Below the pieces are notes generated by a model. It was not told where the DNA came from and searched no databases. It saw nothing but the letters and a program-made list of their open reading frames with translations. Shown piece after piece: positions 27,332 through 35,974 of a stretch of 64,000 nucleotides of DNA. Source of the DNA: Ktedonobacterales bacterium (GTDB lineage: Bacteria > Chloroflexota > Ktedonobacteria > Ktedonobacterales > Ktedonobacteraceae); contig DAIDJF010000011.1 of NCBI GenBank assembly GCA_027451525.1, forward strand, positions 31,259-95,258. Reading direction: 5' to 3'. Position 1 is the first letter of the stretch. Every line of letters begins with the position of its first letter. The translations under genes were made by a program, and so were the position numbers.

Positions 27332-30300
27332 GTGTCAGTTCGATCAAGCGTGTTCCGTCCGGTAATATCCGCTGATAGAGTGGATTATCCGGCCTTAGAA
27401 CGAACAATCCAACAGTGGTGGGACACTCACAATGTACGTCAGCGATATCTGAAACGCAATGAGCACAGCAAAAAACAGTATTCGTTCCTTGATGGCCCCA
27501 TCACCGCCAATAACCCGATGGGAGTGCATCATGCCTGGGGTCGTACCTACAAAGACCTGTACCAGCGATATCGCACCATGCAAGGCTATAAGCAACGCTA
27601 CCAGAATGGCTTTGATTGTCAAGGCTTATGGGTCGAAGTCAACGTTGAACAAGAACTTGGCCTACAAACCAAACGTGACATCGAGGCCTATGGCATCGCT
27701 GAATTTGTTGAACGCTGTAAAGAGCGGGTCTATACCTATTCGCGTCGTCAGAGCGAGCAGTCCATCCGCCTCGGCTATTGGATGGACTGGGGCAATGACT
27801 ACTTTACGATGTCTGACGAGAACAACTACACGATCTGGTCCTTTCTCAAGAAATGCCAGGAGCGCGGCCTGATCTATAAAGGGCGCGACGTCATGCCCTG
27901 GTGCCCACGCTGCGCAACAGGCATCTCGAACATGGAGATGGAGTCTGAAGGTTACAAAGAGACGACACACTTGAGCCTGTACGTGCGTTTCCCACTGGCA
28001 GATCGCCCAAATGAATATCTGTTGGCCTGGACAACCACGCCCTGGACGCTGGCCGCCAACGTTGCCGCCGCCGTCCATCCCGACCTGCCCTATGTCAAGG
28101 TTGAGCAGGATGGCGAGTTCTACTACCTTGCCGAGGCCCTCTTGCCCGTTCTCAAAGCTCTTAAGGGACGCGACAAAGGTGACTATCACGTCGTCGAGAC
28201 GCTCAAAGGCTGCGATATGGTCGGTTGGAGCTATCGCGGTCCCTTTGACGAGTTACCCGCCGAGCAAGGCGTCGTGCATACCGTCGTGCCCTGGAAAGAG
28301 GTCAGCGCGAGCGAAGGTACAGGTATCGTGCATATCGCTCCTGGCTGCGGTCGCGAAGACTTTGGCCTCTCAAAAGAGTTCAATCTCTCCGTCGTTGCTC
28401 CTGTTGACGAGTTCGGTGTCTATCTGGAAGGCTATGACTGGCTTACGGGACAGCAAGCATCGCAGGTCGGACCACAGGTCGCTGAAAACCTGACAAAAAA
28501 AGGCTTGCTCTATCGTCCGCAGAACTATAAGCACCGCTACCCAACCTGCTGGCGTTGTAAGACCGAGCTGATCTTCCGTCTGGTTGACGAGTGGTTCATC
28601 TCGATGGCAACCCTGCGCTACGAAATCATGGAGGTGGTGCGCCGCATCAAATGGATCCCAGCCTTTGGCCTGGAACGCGAATTAGACTGGCTCACCAACA
28701 TGGACGACTGGATGATCTCGAAGAAACGCTACTGGGGACTGGCTCTACCGATCTTTGATTGTCCCAAATGCGGCACATTCGAAATTATCGGCAGTAAAGA
28801 GGAACTCAAGGAGCGTGCCGTCGCTGGTTGGGAAAGTTTCGATGGCCATACACCCCATCGTCCCTGGATAGATGCCGTCAAAGTACAATGTACGAAGTGC
28901 GGTGAGGTTGTTTCACGCATCAAAGACGTGGGCAACCCCTGGCTGGATGCTGGCATCGTTCCCTACTCAACCCTGCACTATCGCACCAATCGCCCTTACT
29001 GGGAGCAATGGTTCCCAGCGGATTTCGTAACCGAGTCGTTCCCAGGCCAATTTAGAAACTGGTTCTACTCGATGCTGGTTATGAGTACCGTTATGGAGAA
29101 TACCAATCCATTTAAGACCTTGCTCGGTTTTGCAACGTTAATGGGCGAGGACGGGACGCCTATGCATAAATCGAAGGGCAATCTGGTTGTCTTTGATGAC
29201 GCAGCCGACCGTGTCGGTTCCGATACCATGCGCTGGCTCTACACCAATCACGCCCCAGAACAAAATCTCAACTTCCCACGTATCCCCAGCGAAGGAGATA
29301 TGGAAAAAGCCGCTCAATCTGGCATGCCCGTTCGCCTGAGCGAGAAATGGATGTTGGTGCGCCGCACGCTAGACAAAATCTGGAATGTCTACTGGTTCTT
29401 TGTCACCTATGCCAACATTGACCTGTTCGACCCAACACAGCATCAGGTACCCGTCGCACAGCGCAGTGAATTGGACCGCTGGATCCTCTCAGAACTTCAG
29501 CTCACCATCCGCGCTGTCACTGAGGGCCTGGAACAATATGATACCGTCAAGCCGTCTGAGACAATGCAAACGTTCCTGGACGACCTTTCCAACTGGTATC
29601 TGCGCCGTAGCCGTGAGCGTATCTGGGCTTCTGGCATGGAGCAAGATAAGGTTTCTACCTATCTCACTCTATACGAATGCCTGACAACACTTATCACGCT
29701 GCTCGCGCCGTTCATGCCATTCGTTACCGAGGAACTTTACCAGAACCTGGTACGTAACGTGAACCCACAGGCCCCACTCAGCGTTCACCTATGCGATTGG
29801 CCGCTGGCACACGACGAGTTGATCGATGAACAACTCACAAACGATACACATCTTGTAATGCGAATAGTTGGCCTGGGCCGCGCCGCACGCGAAAAAGCAC
29901 AGATCAAAGTTCGCCAACCACTACACGCGCTCTATGTGCGCGTTCCTAGCACGACGGAGGAAGAGGCCATCGTGCGTCTCAGCGATCAGGTCCTTGAAGA
30001 ATTGAACATCAAAGAACTCACATTGATGAGTGGGGATAGCGATATGCTTTCCTACATATTGAAACCGCAGGTCAAGGTCCTGGGCCCGAAATATGGTCCA
30101 CTGGTCCAGAAAATCCTCGTGGCCTTCAAATCATTCGACGCACATGACTCACAAGTAGCAGCACATCAACTCAACGACACAGGAAAACTCGTCTTGACAA
30201 TTGATGCCGTTGATGGCAAACAGGTCGAACTGCTTCCCAGCGAAGTTGATGTCATTGCGACAGCACGTCCCGGCTTCGTCACCGCCGAGGAGTACGGCTA

Positions 30301-30637
30301 CATCGTTGCCCTGGAGACAACGATCACCCCCGAACTCAGGCAAGAGGGCATCATCCGCGACTTGACACACTATATTCAGGATATGCGTAAAAAAGCGGGT
30401 CTCAACATCGAAGATCACATCGGTCTGGCCTTGTATACAGAAGATGTCGAACTGGCACGCATGCTTGTTGAATACGGTGAGTCAATCAAGGAAGAAACGC
30501 TGGCTAATTACGCGCTAGTCTCCATCAGTCAGGAGAATACGCCACCATTCGACGAGATCTATCGTGAAGCAATCGCCCCAACAGCCTTGAAAAAGCTGGA
30601 AGGCTACAGCGTTGAGGTCGTTCTCGGCAAGATGTAG
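27332..30637 (+). CDS. ileS: Isoleucyl-tRNA synthetase with non-canonical HIGH motif
   Basis: A class I synthetase of 1101 residues that charges tRNA-Ile, as long as the eukaryote-like type. The HIGH signature reads GVHH (residues 64-67, in NNPMGVHHAWG), and the KMSKS signature reads HKSKG (612-616, in MHKSKGN). Other family segments are clear: FDCQGLWVE, the editing-domain GIVHIAPGCG, CWRCKTELIFRLVDEWFISM, and cysteine pairs for zinc (CPRC, CPKC, CTKC). The anticodon-binding and C-terminal domains follow from about residue 700. I use the GTG at 27332 because AGGAGG lies five to six bases before it; the in-frame ATG at 27311 has no ribosome binding site. The AUC T-box upstream independently supports Ile specificity. 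A strong terminator follows. Confidence 0.92.
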   Translation: MSVRSSVFRPVISADRVDYPALERTIQQWWDTHNVRQRYLKRNEHSKKQYSFLDGPITANNPMGVHHAWGRTYKDLYQRYRTMQGYKQRYQNGFDCQGLWVEVNVEQELGLQTKRDIEAYGIAEFVERCKERVYTYSRRQSEQSIRLGYWMDWGNDYFTMSDENNYTIWSFLKKCQERGLIYKGRDVMPWCPRCATGISNMEMESEGYKETTHLSLYVRFPLADRPNEYLLAWTTTPWTLAANVAAAVHPDLPYVKVEQDGEFYYLAEALLPVLKALKGRDKGDYHVVETLKGCDMVGWSYRGPFDELPAEQGVVHTVVPWKEVSASEGTGIVHIAPGCGREDFGLSKEFNLSVVAPVDEFGVYLEGYDWLTGQQASQVGPQVAENLTKKGLLYRPQNYKHRYPTCWRCKTELIFRLVDEWFISMATLRYEIMEVVRRIKWIPAFGLERELDWLTNMDDWMISKKRYWGLALPIFDCPKCGTFEIIGSKEELKERAVAGWESFDGHTPHRPWIDAVKVQCTKCGEVVSRIKDVGNPWLDAGIVPYSTLHYRTNRPYWEQWFPADFVTESFPGQFRNWFYSMLVMSTVMENTNPFKTLLGFATLMGEDGTPMHKSKGNLVVFDDAADRVGSDTMRWLYTNHAPEQNLNFPRIPSEGDMEKAAQSGMPVRLSEKWMLVRRTLDKIWNVYWFFVTYANIDLFDPTQHQVPVAQRSELDRWILSELQLTIRAVTEGLEQYDTVKPSETMQTFLDDLSNWYLRRSRERIWASGMEQDKVSTYLTLYECLTTLITLLAPFMPFVTEELYQNLVRNVNPQAPLSVHLCDWPLAHDELIDEQLTNDTHLVMRIVGLGRAAREKAQIKVRQPLHALYVRVPSTTEEEAIVRLSDQVLEELNIKELTLMSGDSDMLSYILKPQVKVLGPKYGPLVQKILVAFKSFDAHDSQVAAHQLNDTGKLVLTIDAVDGKQVELLPSEVDVIATARPGFVTAEEYGYIVALETTITPELRQEGIIRDLTHYIQDMRKKAGLNIEDHIGLALYTEDVELARMLVEYGESIKEETLANYALVSISQENTPPFDEIYREAIAPTALKKLEGYSVEVVLGKM

Positions 30638-30656
30638 CTCTGGATGGGTTTTCTCA

Positions 30657-30701
30657 AAGAGACAGGTAGGGTTGTTGTCCTACCTGTCTCTTTTGCTTTT
30701 T
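30657..30701 (+). terminator. Rho-independent terminator of ileS
   Basis: A 14-bp perfect inverted repeat (30657-30670 and 30679-30692, containing GACAGGTAGG / CCTACCTGTC) is followed by TTTTGCTTTTT. It is about 20 bp past the ileS stop codon. Confidence 0.92.
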
Positions 30702-30783
30702 GCGTCTTATAGACGATATGATAGACATAGCAGTACAACCTTGTCTGAAGGCTGCTTGCCAGAATAGAGAAGGAAACCTCTCC

Positions 30784-31533
30784 ATGAACGCGACCGCACT
30801 ACTTCAACAACATCAACATCGTGAGCACGCGCTGCCAACAGGTCCCTGGATTATGTCGCAGCAGTGGCATGAGCTATTATTCGCGCACTGGCCCATCGCC
30901 CCTGAAAAACTGCGCCATCTTATACCCGCTATCCTACCGCTTGATACATTTGAGCAACAGGCATGGGTTGGCATCGTTCCCTTTCGCATGAGTGATGTTC
31001 ATCCACGCGGCATTCCTTCCGTACGCGGATTGTCCTATTTTCCAGAACTAAACGTCCGCACCTACGTCACGATTAATGGTATCCCCGGCGTTTATTTCTT
31101 TAGCCTGGATGCAGGCAATCCCATCGCGGTCGCTCTTGCACGCAACCTCTTCCATTTACCCTATTTCAACGCGCGTATGCGCTGTCAACGTACAGGCGAT
31201 ACCATCAGCTATAGAAGTTACCGCACTCATGCCCATGCGCCTCGTGCGGCTTTCGTTGCCAACTATCGTCCCATCGCACCAGTAACCTACGCAGATCGCG
31301 GCACGCTTCCTTACTGGCTAACAGAACGTTACGCCCTCTACACTGTCGTCGGCCAACATGTCTATCGTGGCGATATTCACCACCCGCAATGGCCCTTACA
31401 GGCAGCAGAAGTAGATATTACCGGCAATACAATGGCTGAAGGGCACGCAATTGCCCTCCCAGATACAGCACCACTACTACATTACTCGCATTTTCAAGAG
31501 GTTCTCATCTGGCCCTTGCAGCGAATCATCTAA
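30784..31533 (+). CDS. DUF2071 (YqjF-like) family protein
   Basis: A 249-residue protein of a broadly distributed family of unknown function. Typical features are the opening GPWIMSQQWHELLFAHWPI, then PVRLRHLIP-like PEKLRHLIPAILPLDTF, and AWVGIVPFRM followed by FPELNVRTYV and GVYFFSLDA. No catalytic motif or membrane segment is evident, and the protein is probably cytosolic. An upstream in-frame start at 30700 lies within the AT-rich leader. AAGGA lies nine bases before the ATG at 30784, which also matches the family's usual length. It sits alone between the ileS terminator and a GNAT gene. Confidence 0.85.
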   Translation: MNATALLQQHQHREHALPTGPWIMSQQWHELLFAHWPIAPEKLRHLIPAILPLDTFEQQAWVGIVPFRMSDVHPRGIPSVRGLSYFPELNVRTYVTINGIPGVYFFSLDAGNPIAVALARNLFHLPYFNARMRCQRTGDTISYRSYRTHAHAPRAAFVANYRPIAPVTYADRGTLPYWLTERYALYTVVGQHVYRGDIHHPQWPLQAAEVDITGNTMAEGHAIALPDTAPLLHYSHFQEVLIWPLQRII

Positions 31534-31643
31534 TACCAACACCCAAACGGCTATTTTGAAAATATTGCTATTCTGATGACGTAATATAGATAGTAAAATC
31601 AACGCCTATTTCAAAACAACAAGATAGGAAAGAAGATACGTGT

Positions 31644-32198
31644 ATGCTCCTCACAACAGCGCGCCTCTTTTTGCGCGAATTTGAAGAGAATGATTGGCAA
31701 GCCGTTTTTGGCTATCAAACGCACCCGCTCTATCTGCGCTACAACCCCTGGGCGCAGCGCACAGAAGAGGATGTACGCCATTTTGTTCGCACATTCCTCT
31801 TCTGGCGTGAGGAGAAACCACGTAGCAAATTTCAATTAGCAATTGTCTTGAAAGCGAATGGACAGCTCATCGGCAACTGTGGCATTCGCATGAAAGCGGC
31901 GCACGCCAGGGAAGCAGATATTGGCTATGAACTAGATCATCGCTTCTGGGACAATGGCTACGCAACCGAGGCGGCGCAGGCTCTCCTTGCCTATGGTTTT
32001 AATGAACTCCATCTGCATCGTATCTGGGCGAAATGTGTTGCAGAAAATACTGCCTCTGCCCATGTATTACAGAAAATTGGTATGCGGCAAGAAGGCCACT
32101 TTCGCGAAGATGAATGGATGAAAAATCGCTGGTGGGATACCTTGCACTACGCTATTTTAGAGCATGAATGGTATAGGCAGAGAAATTTCACCTTCTAG
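31644..32198 (+). CDS. GNAT N-acetyltransferase, RimJ/RimL-like
   Basis: A 184-residue acetyl-CoA-dependent N-acetyltransferase. It begins LLTTARLFLREFEENDW, the classic RimJ/RimL opening, and has GNCGIRM, DIGYELDHRFWDNGYATEA (acetyl-CoA loop, with the WxxGYATEA pattern), and HRIWAKCVAENTASAHVLQKIGM near the end. Members acetylate ribosomal protein termini, antibiotics or small amines; the substrate cannot be predicted here. The ribosome binding site (GGAAAGAAG) is moderate. It converges with the histidine kinase gene, 14 bp away, with no clear terminator. Confidence 0.9.
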   Translation: MLLTTARLFLREFEENDWQAVFGYQTHPLYLRYNPWAQRTEEDVRHFVRTFLFWREEKPRSKFQLAIVLKANGQLIGNCGIRMKAAHAREADIGYELDHRFWDNGYATEAAQALLAYGFNELHLHRIWAKCVAENTASAHVLQKIGMRQEGHFREDEWMKNRWWDTLHYAILEHEWYRQRNFTF

Positions 32199-32212
32199 AT
32201 CCCTGCATTCGC

Positions 32213-33772
32213 TCATTCAACCAGGGGAAGCCAGATGCTAAATGTACTTCCCTCGCCAAGGGTGCTCTCAACACTAATACGCCCACCCAATCGTGACATA
32301 ATTGTCTCAGCTATTGACAGCCCCAGGCCTGTTCCCTGACTCTGACGAGCGCGATCAGCACGATAAAAACGCTCAAAAATGTGCCCTAAATCCTCTTGAC
32401 TGATGCCAATACCTGTATCGCGCACATGCACAACAGCCTCATGCTCTACACGTTCTAGAGAAACTGTAATATGAGGCGGCTCTTGTGCATCTGTCTCTTT
32501 CAAAGAAGAATACTTAATCGCATTATCCAGCAAGATCAACAACACACGTCTAATACTCTCTTCGTTCCCAAAGACGCGCAACGGCTCAATATACCCAACT
32601 TCCAATCTTAATGTAGAACCTTCTACACGCATACGCCCACGCAAATGACGCACCAACTGCAACACAGCATGATCTAGTTCGACTGCAACCGCTTTTCCAG
32701 CTACCGCTTCCACTATATTCTCAGCCGGAGCCAATACATTTTCGTCTATACTAGCATCAGCACGCGCGAGTAACAACAACTCCTCTACCAAACGAGAGAG
32801 ACGCAATGTCTCTTCATAAGCATCTGATAGCATCATCTTCCGCTCTTCTGACTGCACTTCGTCACTATGACGCTGCAAAAATGCTAAATTGCCCTGCACT
32901 GTCGTCAATGGTACACGCAACTCGTGTGAGGCATCCGCCACAAAACGCCGTTGCACATTCGTCGCCTTTTCCAGGCTCTCTAACATCTCGTTAAACGCTT
33001 CTACCACTTGTGACATTTCATCTCGCCCATTATAGCTTGTTACACGCTGACGCAAATCTCCAATTCGCGTGCCACGCGCTGTCTGACTCGCAATTGAGCG
33101 TGCCACATGGGCAATATCAGCCAGCGGCTTGAGCACCCCTGTTGCAATTGACCATCCTCCCAAGAGTGCAGTAGCCAACATCGTCACACCGATGATAGTC
33201 AATAAGAGACGCAGCACCAGCAACAAGCTATTGACATCTTTCAAGGATTTTGCTGCCAGCACCGTTCCAATGATCACCTGCTGATCTACTTTTACCGTGC
33301 CATCACTGATCTGCACAGGCGCAAAAATAGGTGATGATTCTACACGGACAGCCTCTCCATCGGCCCGCGTTGTATACCAGACAGAAGCATTACTACGTGC
33401 CATAACAACAGCATTGCCACCTATAAGCAATGAAGGCGAATGATAAAACACAGTCCCGTTCGTATCCATCACCTGGATAAATACCCCTGGATTACGATAT
33501 TCATTGACGGCGGGAAGCAACAGATGGGTAGGCCAGTAAGGAGCCGTCGTCAGCAACTCTTTATACACCTCTGTCCGCGCCAGGCGCGACTCTGATCTCA
33601 CCGTATCATCAACACTCTGTCCAATTGCAGTTGTGACTAAAATCAAAACCAGTATCACAAATAAAATCAGGATTACCGTGAGAAACCCTCCGTACCACAG
33701 CACCAACCGTAAGCGCAATGATCCCAATTTTCGTAGACGCAGTGATCTCTCTTTATCGCTTTTTAACAACAT
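32213..33772 (-). CDS. Membrane sensor histidine kinase (MprB-like)
   Basis: A 519-residue two-component sensor. A hydrophobic helix near residues 25-50 and a second near 185-205 flank an extracellular sensor domain of about 140 residues with no recognised fold. A HAMP linker follows, then HisKA with the phosphorylated His in ADASHELRVPL near residue 290. The HATPase domain contains DNAIKYS, DTGIGIS and GTGLGLS. The ATG at 33772 lies four bases after the response-regulator stop, so the pair is translationally coupled; upstream in-frame starts overlap the regulator. The HAMP-HisKA order and partner resemble MprAB of actinobacteria, which respond to envelope stress, but the signal here is unknown. 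Confidence 0.92.
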   Translation of the reverse strand: MLLKSDKERSLRLRKLGSLRLRLVLWYGGFLTVILILFVILVLILVTTAIGQSVDDTVRSESRLARTEVYKELLTTAPYWPTHLLLPAVNEYRNPGVFIQVMDTNGTVFYHSPSLLIGGNAVVMARSNASVWYTTRADGEAVRVESSPIFAPVQISDGTVKVDQQVIIGTVLAAKSLKDVNSLLLVLRLLLTIIGVTMLATALLGGWSIATGVLKPLADIAHVARSIASQTARGTRIGDLRQRVTSYNGRDEMSQVVEAFNEMLESLEKATNVQRRFVADASHELRVPLTTVQGNLAFLQRHSDEVQSEERKMMLSDAYEETLRLSRLVEELLLLARADASIDENVLAPAENIVEAVAGKAVAVELDHAVLQLVRHLRGRMRVEGSTLRLEVGYIEPLRVFGNEESIRRVLLILLDNAIKYSSLKETDAQEPPHITVSLERVEHEAVVHVRDTGIGISQEDLGHIFERFYRADRARQSQGTGLGLSIAETIMSRLGGRISVESTLGEGSTFSIWLPLVE

Positions 33773-33776
33773 TTTC

Positions 33777-34451
33777 TTACTCTTTAAAAACATAACCAAT
33801 ACCACGCACAGTATGAATCAAACGCGCCTCTCCCCCAGCTTCCAATTTTGTACGCAAGTACCCAACATATACCTCCATCACATTCGATGAACCCTCAAAA
33901 TCAATGCCCCAAACGCGGTCCATTATCACATCGCGTGTGAGTACCTGACGAGGTCTATGCAAGAATAACGCCAGTAATTCATATTCGGTTGGTGATAACT
34001 CTATCTCTCGTGTTCCCCGATGCGCAACACGTGTTCCCGTATCCAGTTCAACGTCTGCATAATGCAAAACCTCATGACGCTCTGCCTGGTTTCTACGCAA
34101 CATCGCTTTCACACGCGCAACCAACTCTTCAGGGGCAAACGGCTTCACGAGATAATCATCCGCACCTGCATCTAAACCATTCACACGATCTGCAATGCTA
34201 TCACGCGCCGTTAACATCAATACGGGCACCTGATCACCTGCGACTCTTAATCTCCGTACTACCTCCAAACCATCTAGTCCTGGTAACATCACATCCAACA
34301 CGATCATATCCGGCGTTTTCTCTAAGGTGCGTGTTAATGCATCACTGCCATTTACAGCAACAGCAACGCTATAGCCCTCATATGCCAGAACTCTGCGCAA
34401 TAACTCGGTAATACGCGGATCATCATCTACCACTAAAATATGCGCTTTCAC
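33777..34451 (-). CDS. OmpR/PhoB-type response regulator (MprA-like)
   Basis: A 224-residue DNA-binding response regulator. The receiver has the acidic DDD at residues 8-10, the phospho-acceptor Asp in MIVLDVMLPG near 53, Thr in MLTARDS, and Lys in LVKPF. The winged-helix output domain spans about 130-220 (LSPTEYELLALFLHRP, then SNVMEVYVGYLRTKLE). The start is GTG with AGGAG six bases upstream. It is the first gene of the pair with the sensor kinase. An array of four 11-bp TCAG repeats lies 100-140 bp upstream and a matching array precedes the divergent small HTH gene. Binding of this regulator to both is the simplest explanation (inference). Confidence 0.93.
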   Translation of the reverse strand: MKAHILVVDDDPRITELLRRVLAYEGYSVAVAVNGSDALTRTLEKTPDMIVLDVMLPGLDGLEVVRRLRVAGDQVPVLMLTARDSIADRVNGLDAGADDYLVKPFAPEELVARVKAMLRRNQAERHEVLHYADVELDTGTRVAHRGTREIELSPTEYELLALFLHRPRQVLTRDVIMDRVWGIDFEGSSNVMEVYVGYLRTKLEAGGEARLIHTVRGIGYVFKE

Positions 34452-34534
34452 TCATCGCTCCTATCAATTTACTAACTGTCACAACATTTATAAATATTTT
34501 ACTCATCATTTCTTTTGCTTACTCTCCATATCTC

Positions 34535-34594
34535 ATTGTGCCATAGCTCCGTGAACTGATTCTGAGATTATCCTGAATCACACCTGAGAAGCTT
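34535..34594 (-). promoter_or_regulatory. 11-bp repeat array A upstream of the response regulator
   Basis: On the minus strand, four units start exactly 11 bp apart: TCAGGTGTGAT, TCAGGATAATC, TCAGAATCAGT and TCACGGAGCTA (from 34587 down to about 34544). CACAAT, a possible -10 box, begins 14 bases after the start of the last unit (34540-34535). Direct repeats with a helical-turn period are typical binding sites of OmpR/PhoB-family regulators, so this may be an autoregulatory site. Confidence 0.7.
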
Positions 34595-34729
34595 TTCTGC
34601 GTCATTACAAAACAAACAAATATCTTTTCCGTCTCATGCCATTTTACCGCATCTCTCCATGTTACTAATTCCGTGTGTTCTGTATTTTATTCTAGATATC
34701 ACCATGAAAAACACCATTCACGCCTATTC

Positions 34730-34782
34730 TCAGTTTTAACTCAGATTAATCACAGAATCAGTTCAGATTAAAGCTGTATGAT
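34730..34782 (+). promoter_or_regulatory. 11-bp repeat array B upstream of the small HTH gene
   Basis: Four units start 11 bp apart at 34730, 34741, 34752 and 34763: TCAGTTTTAAC, TCAGATTAATC, ACAGAATCAGT and TCAGATTAAAG. A TATGAT (-10) begins at 34777, again 14 bases after the start of the last unit. Units 2-3 match units 2-3 of array A at 19 of 22 positions. The array would place the regulator over the -35 region, as in class II activation by PhoB-like proteins. Confidence 0.7.
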
Positions 34783-34913
34783 GTGTCTATGAGAAGTTAA
34801 TGATAGAACGGACAGAAAAAACATCTATCATTCCTTCACCGTTAAGGGCAAGGAACATTTAATGCCCACATTATTATATACAGGTATATTTTTACATGAA
34901 AGAGGAGACTCCT

Positions 34914-35117
34914 ATGAACAATTCAGCAGATGAGTTATTGACAGTCAGTGAAGTTGCACAACAATTGCGCGTAGATGACACTACGGTACGACGCTGGATT
35001 AAGATCGGCGCACTGGAGGCTGTTCTGTTGCCCCATATCGGCAAACGACAGGGATATCGCATCAAGAAGAACACACTTGATGAGATGCTCAAACCTTTGA
35101 CCACTGGTGCTGAATAA
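34914..35117 (+). CDS. Small excisionase-family helix-turn-helix protein (paralogue 1)
   Basis: A 67-residue DNA-binding protein consisting almost only of a MerR-like winged HTH (HTH_17/excisionase fold): ELLTVSEVAQQLRVDDTTVRRWI, a wing with LPHIGKRQGYR, and a short C-terminal helix (TLDEMLKPL). The ATG at 34914 has GGAG seven bases upstream; the in-frame ATG at 34896 does not. No integrase or phage gene is nearby, so it is more likely a chromosomal regulator or nucleoid factor than an excisionase. It is divergent from the MprAB-like pair with a matching repeat array in front. A close paralogue lies at 38887. It ends in a very long hairpin. Confidence 0.82.
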   Translation: MNNSADELLTVSEVAQQLRVDDTTVRRWIKIGALEAVLLPHIGKRQGYRIKKNTLDEMLKPLTTGAE

Positions 35118-35126
35118 GGCGCGCGA

Positions 35127-35182
35127 GAAGCAAGCAGGGAAAAGCTCCACACGACACGGTGGAGCTTTTCCCTGCTTGCTTC
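35127..35182. terminator. 24-bp perfect inverted repeat between convergent genes
   Basis: Arms 35127-35150 and 35159-35182 pair perfectly over 24 bp with an eight-base loop (ACGACACG). The arms contain AGGGAAAAGCTCCAC and its complement. It lies between the stop of the small HTH gene and the stop of the HAD hydrolase gene. There is no clean T run outside the stem. It probably terminates both transcripts. Confidence 0.7.
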
Positions 35183-35196
35183 CTATTGATTGGTCA

Positions 35197-35934
35197 CTAC
35201 GACCATAGTTCAAGTAGAGGAAGTAATTCAGCAAGCGACTTAACTATCGCGGTTGGTGTGATAGAGTCAGGTTTCGGCCAGGGATAATCATTCCACCGCC
35301 ACACAGCACGCATACCAGCTCCCAGTGCTCCACCTATATCATCGACCATCCTATCTCCAACCATCACACACTCTTCCGCATCGTGGCCCAAACGCTCTGC
35401 TACATGCAAGAAAACTGAAGGATGCGGCTTGGAGTGCTGAAGATCAGATGTATAGGCAACCTCGTCTAGTAACGTTTCTAATCCATGCGTTGCCAACTCT
35501 GCATTATGCCAGTCCGCCGCCCACCACGTATTTGAAAGTAATCCCAACCGATAGCCACGCTTGCGCAATTCTAATAATGTTGAGCGCGTGTCAGGGAAAA
35601 CAATTGCCCATCCATCGACCGCACGCGCATATCCATCTAACGCGACCAACAATTCTTGCTCGCTCACATCGCGCTTGAGACGCTGAAAACCATCGCGCAG
35701 TACCGAGATTGGCGTACTACTTGCTTGCCGCTCCGCAACCTGCTGCCAGTGATATTTCTCGGCCTCACGCATGGCCCATACATAGGCGTCTTTCTCAGGC
35801 CAATCCTTCCGCGCCAATATTGACACCAGATAATCATACGAGAGCCCCCAACGACGCAGAATATCAGCATCCCAATCGGGCCAATCTATCAGCGTCCCGC
35901 CAAGGTCAAAAATTACAGCACGCACAGGTTTCAT
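35197..35934 (-). CDS. HAD-superfamily hydrolase
   Basis: A 245-residue haloacid-dehalogenase-fold phosphatase. Motif I is DLGGTL near residue 10 (the second Asp of DxDxT is Gly), motif II is LLSNTWW near 140, motif III is the Lys in HSKPHPSVF near 170, and motif IV is VGDRMVDDIGGA near 195. In HADs the second motif I Asp is the general acid/base of phosphatases; DxG variants occur among dehalogenase-like members. The cap is an alpha-helical insert between motifs I and II. The substrate is unknown. The ATG has AAGGATGG six bases upstream. It lies about 40 bp from the end of the HisI gene upstream on the same strand. Confidence 0.88.
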   Translation of the reverse strand: MKPVRAVIFDLGGTLIDWPDWDADILRRWGLSYDYLVSILARKDWPEKDAYVWAMREAEKYHWQQVAERQASSTPISVLRDGFQRLKRDVSEQELLVALDGYARAVDGWAIVFPDTRSTLLELRKRGYRLGLLSNTWWAADWHNAELATHGLETLLDEVAYTSDLQHSKPHPSVFLHVAERLGHDAEECVMVGDRMVDDIGGALGAGMRAVWRWNDYPWPKPDSITPTAIVKSLAELLPLLELWS

Positions 35935-35974
35935 AGCAGGCCATCCTTTTTCTACGTCAATTATGTGTAATGCT

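Larger units (their letters stand above)
34452..34913. other. Divergent control region between the two-component system and the small HTH gene
   Basis: This 462-bp, AT-rich gap contains no credible coding frame. It holds the two oppositely oriented 11-bp repeat arrays at about 34535-34594 and 34730-34782. A 7-bp inverted repeat (TGATAGA/TCTATCA, 34801-34830) lies in the leader of the HTH gene, which would be roughly 125 bases long. Confidence 0.6.
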
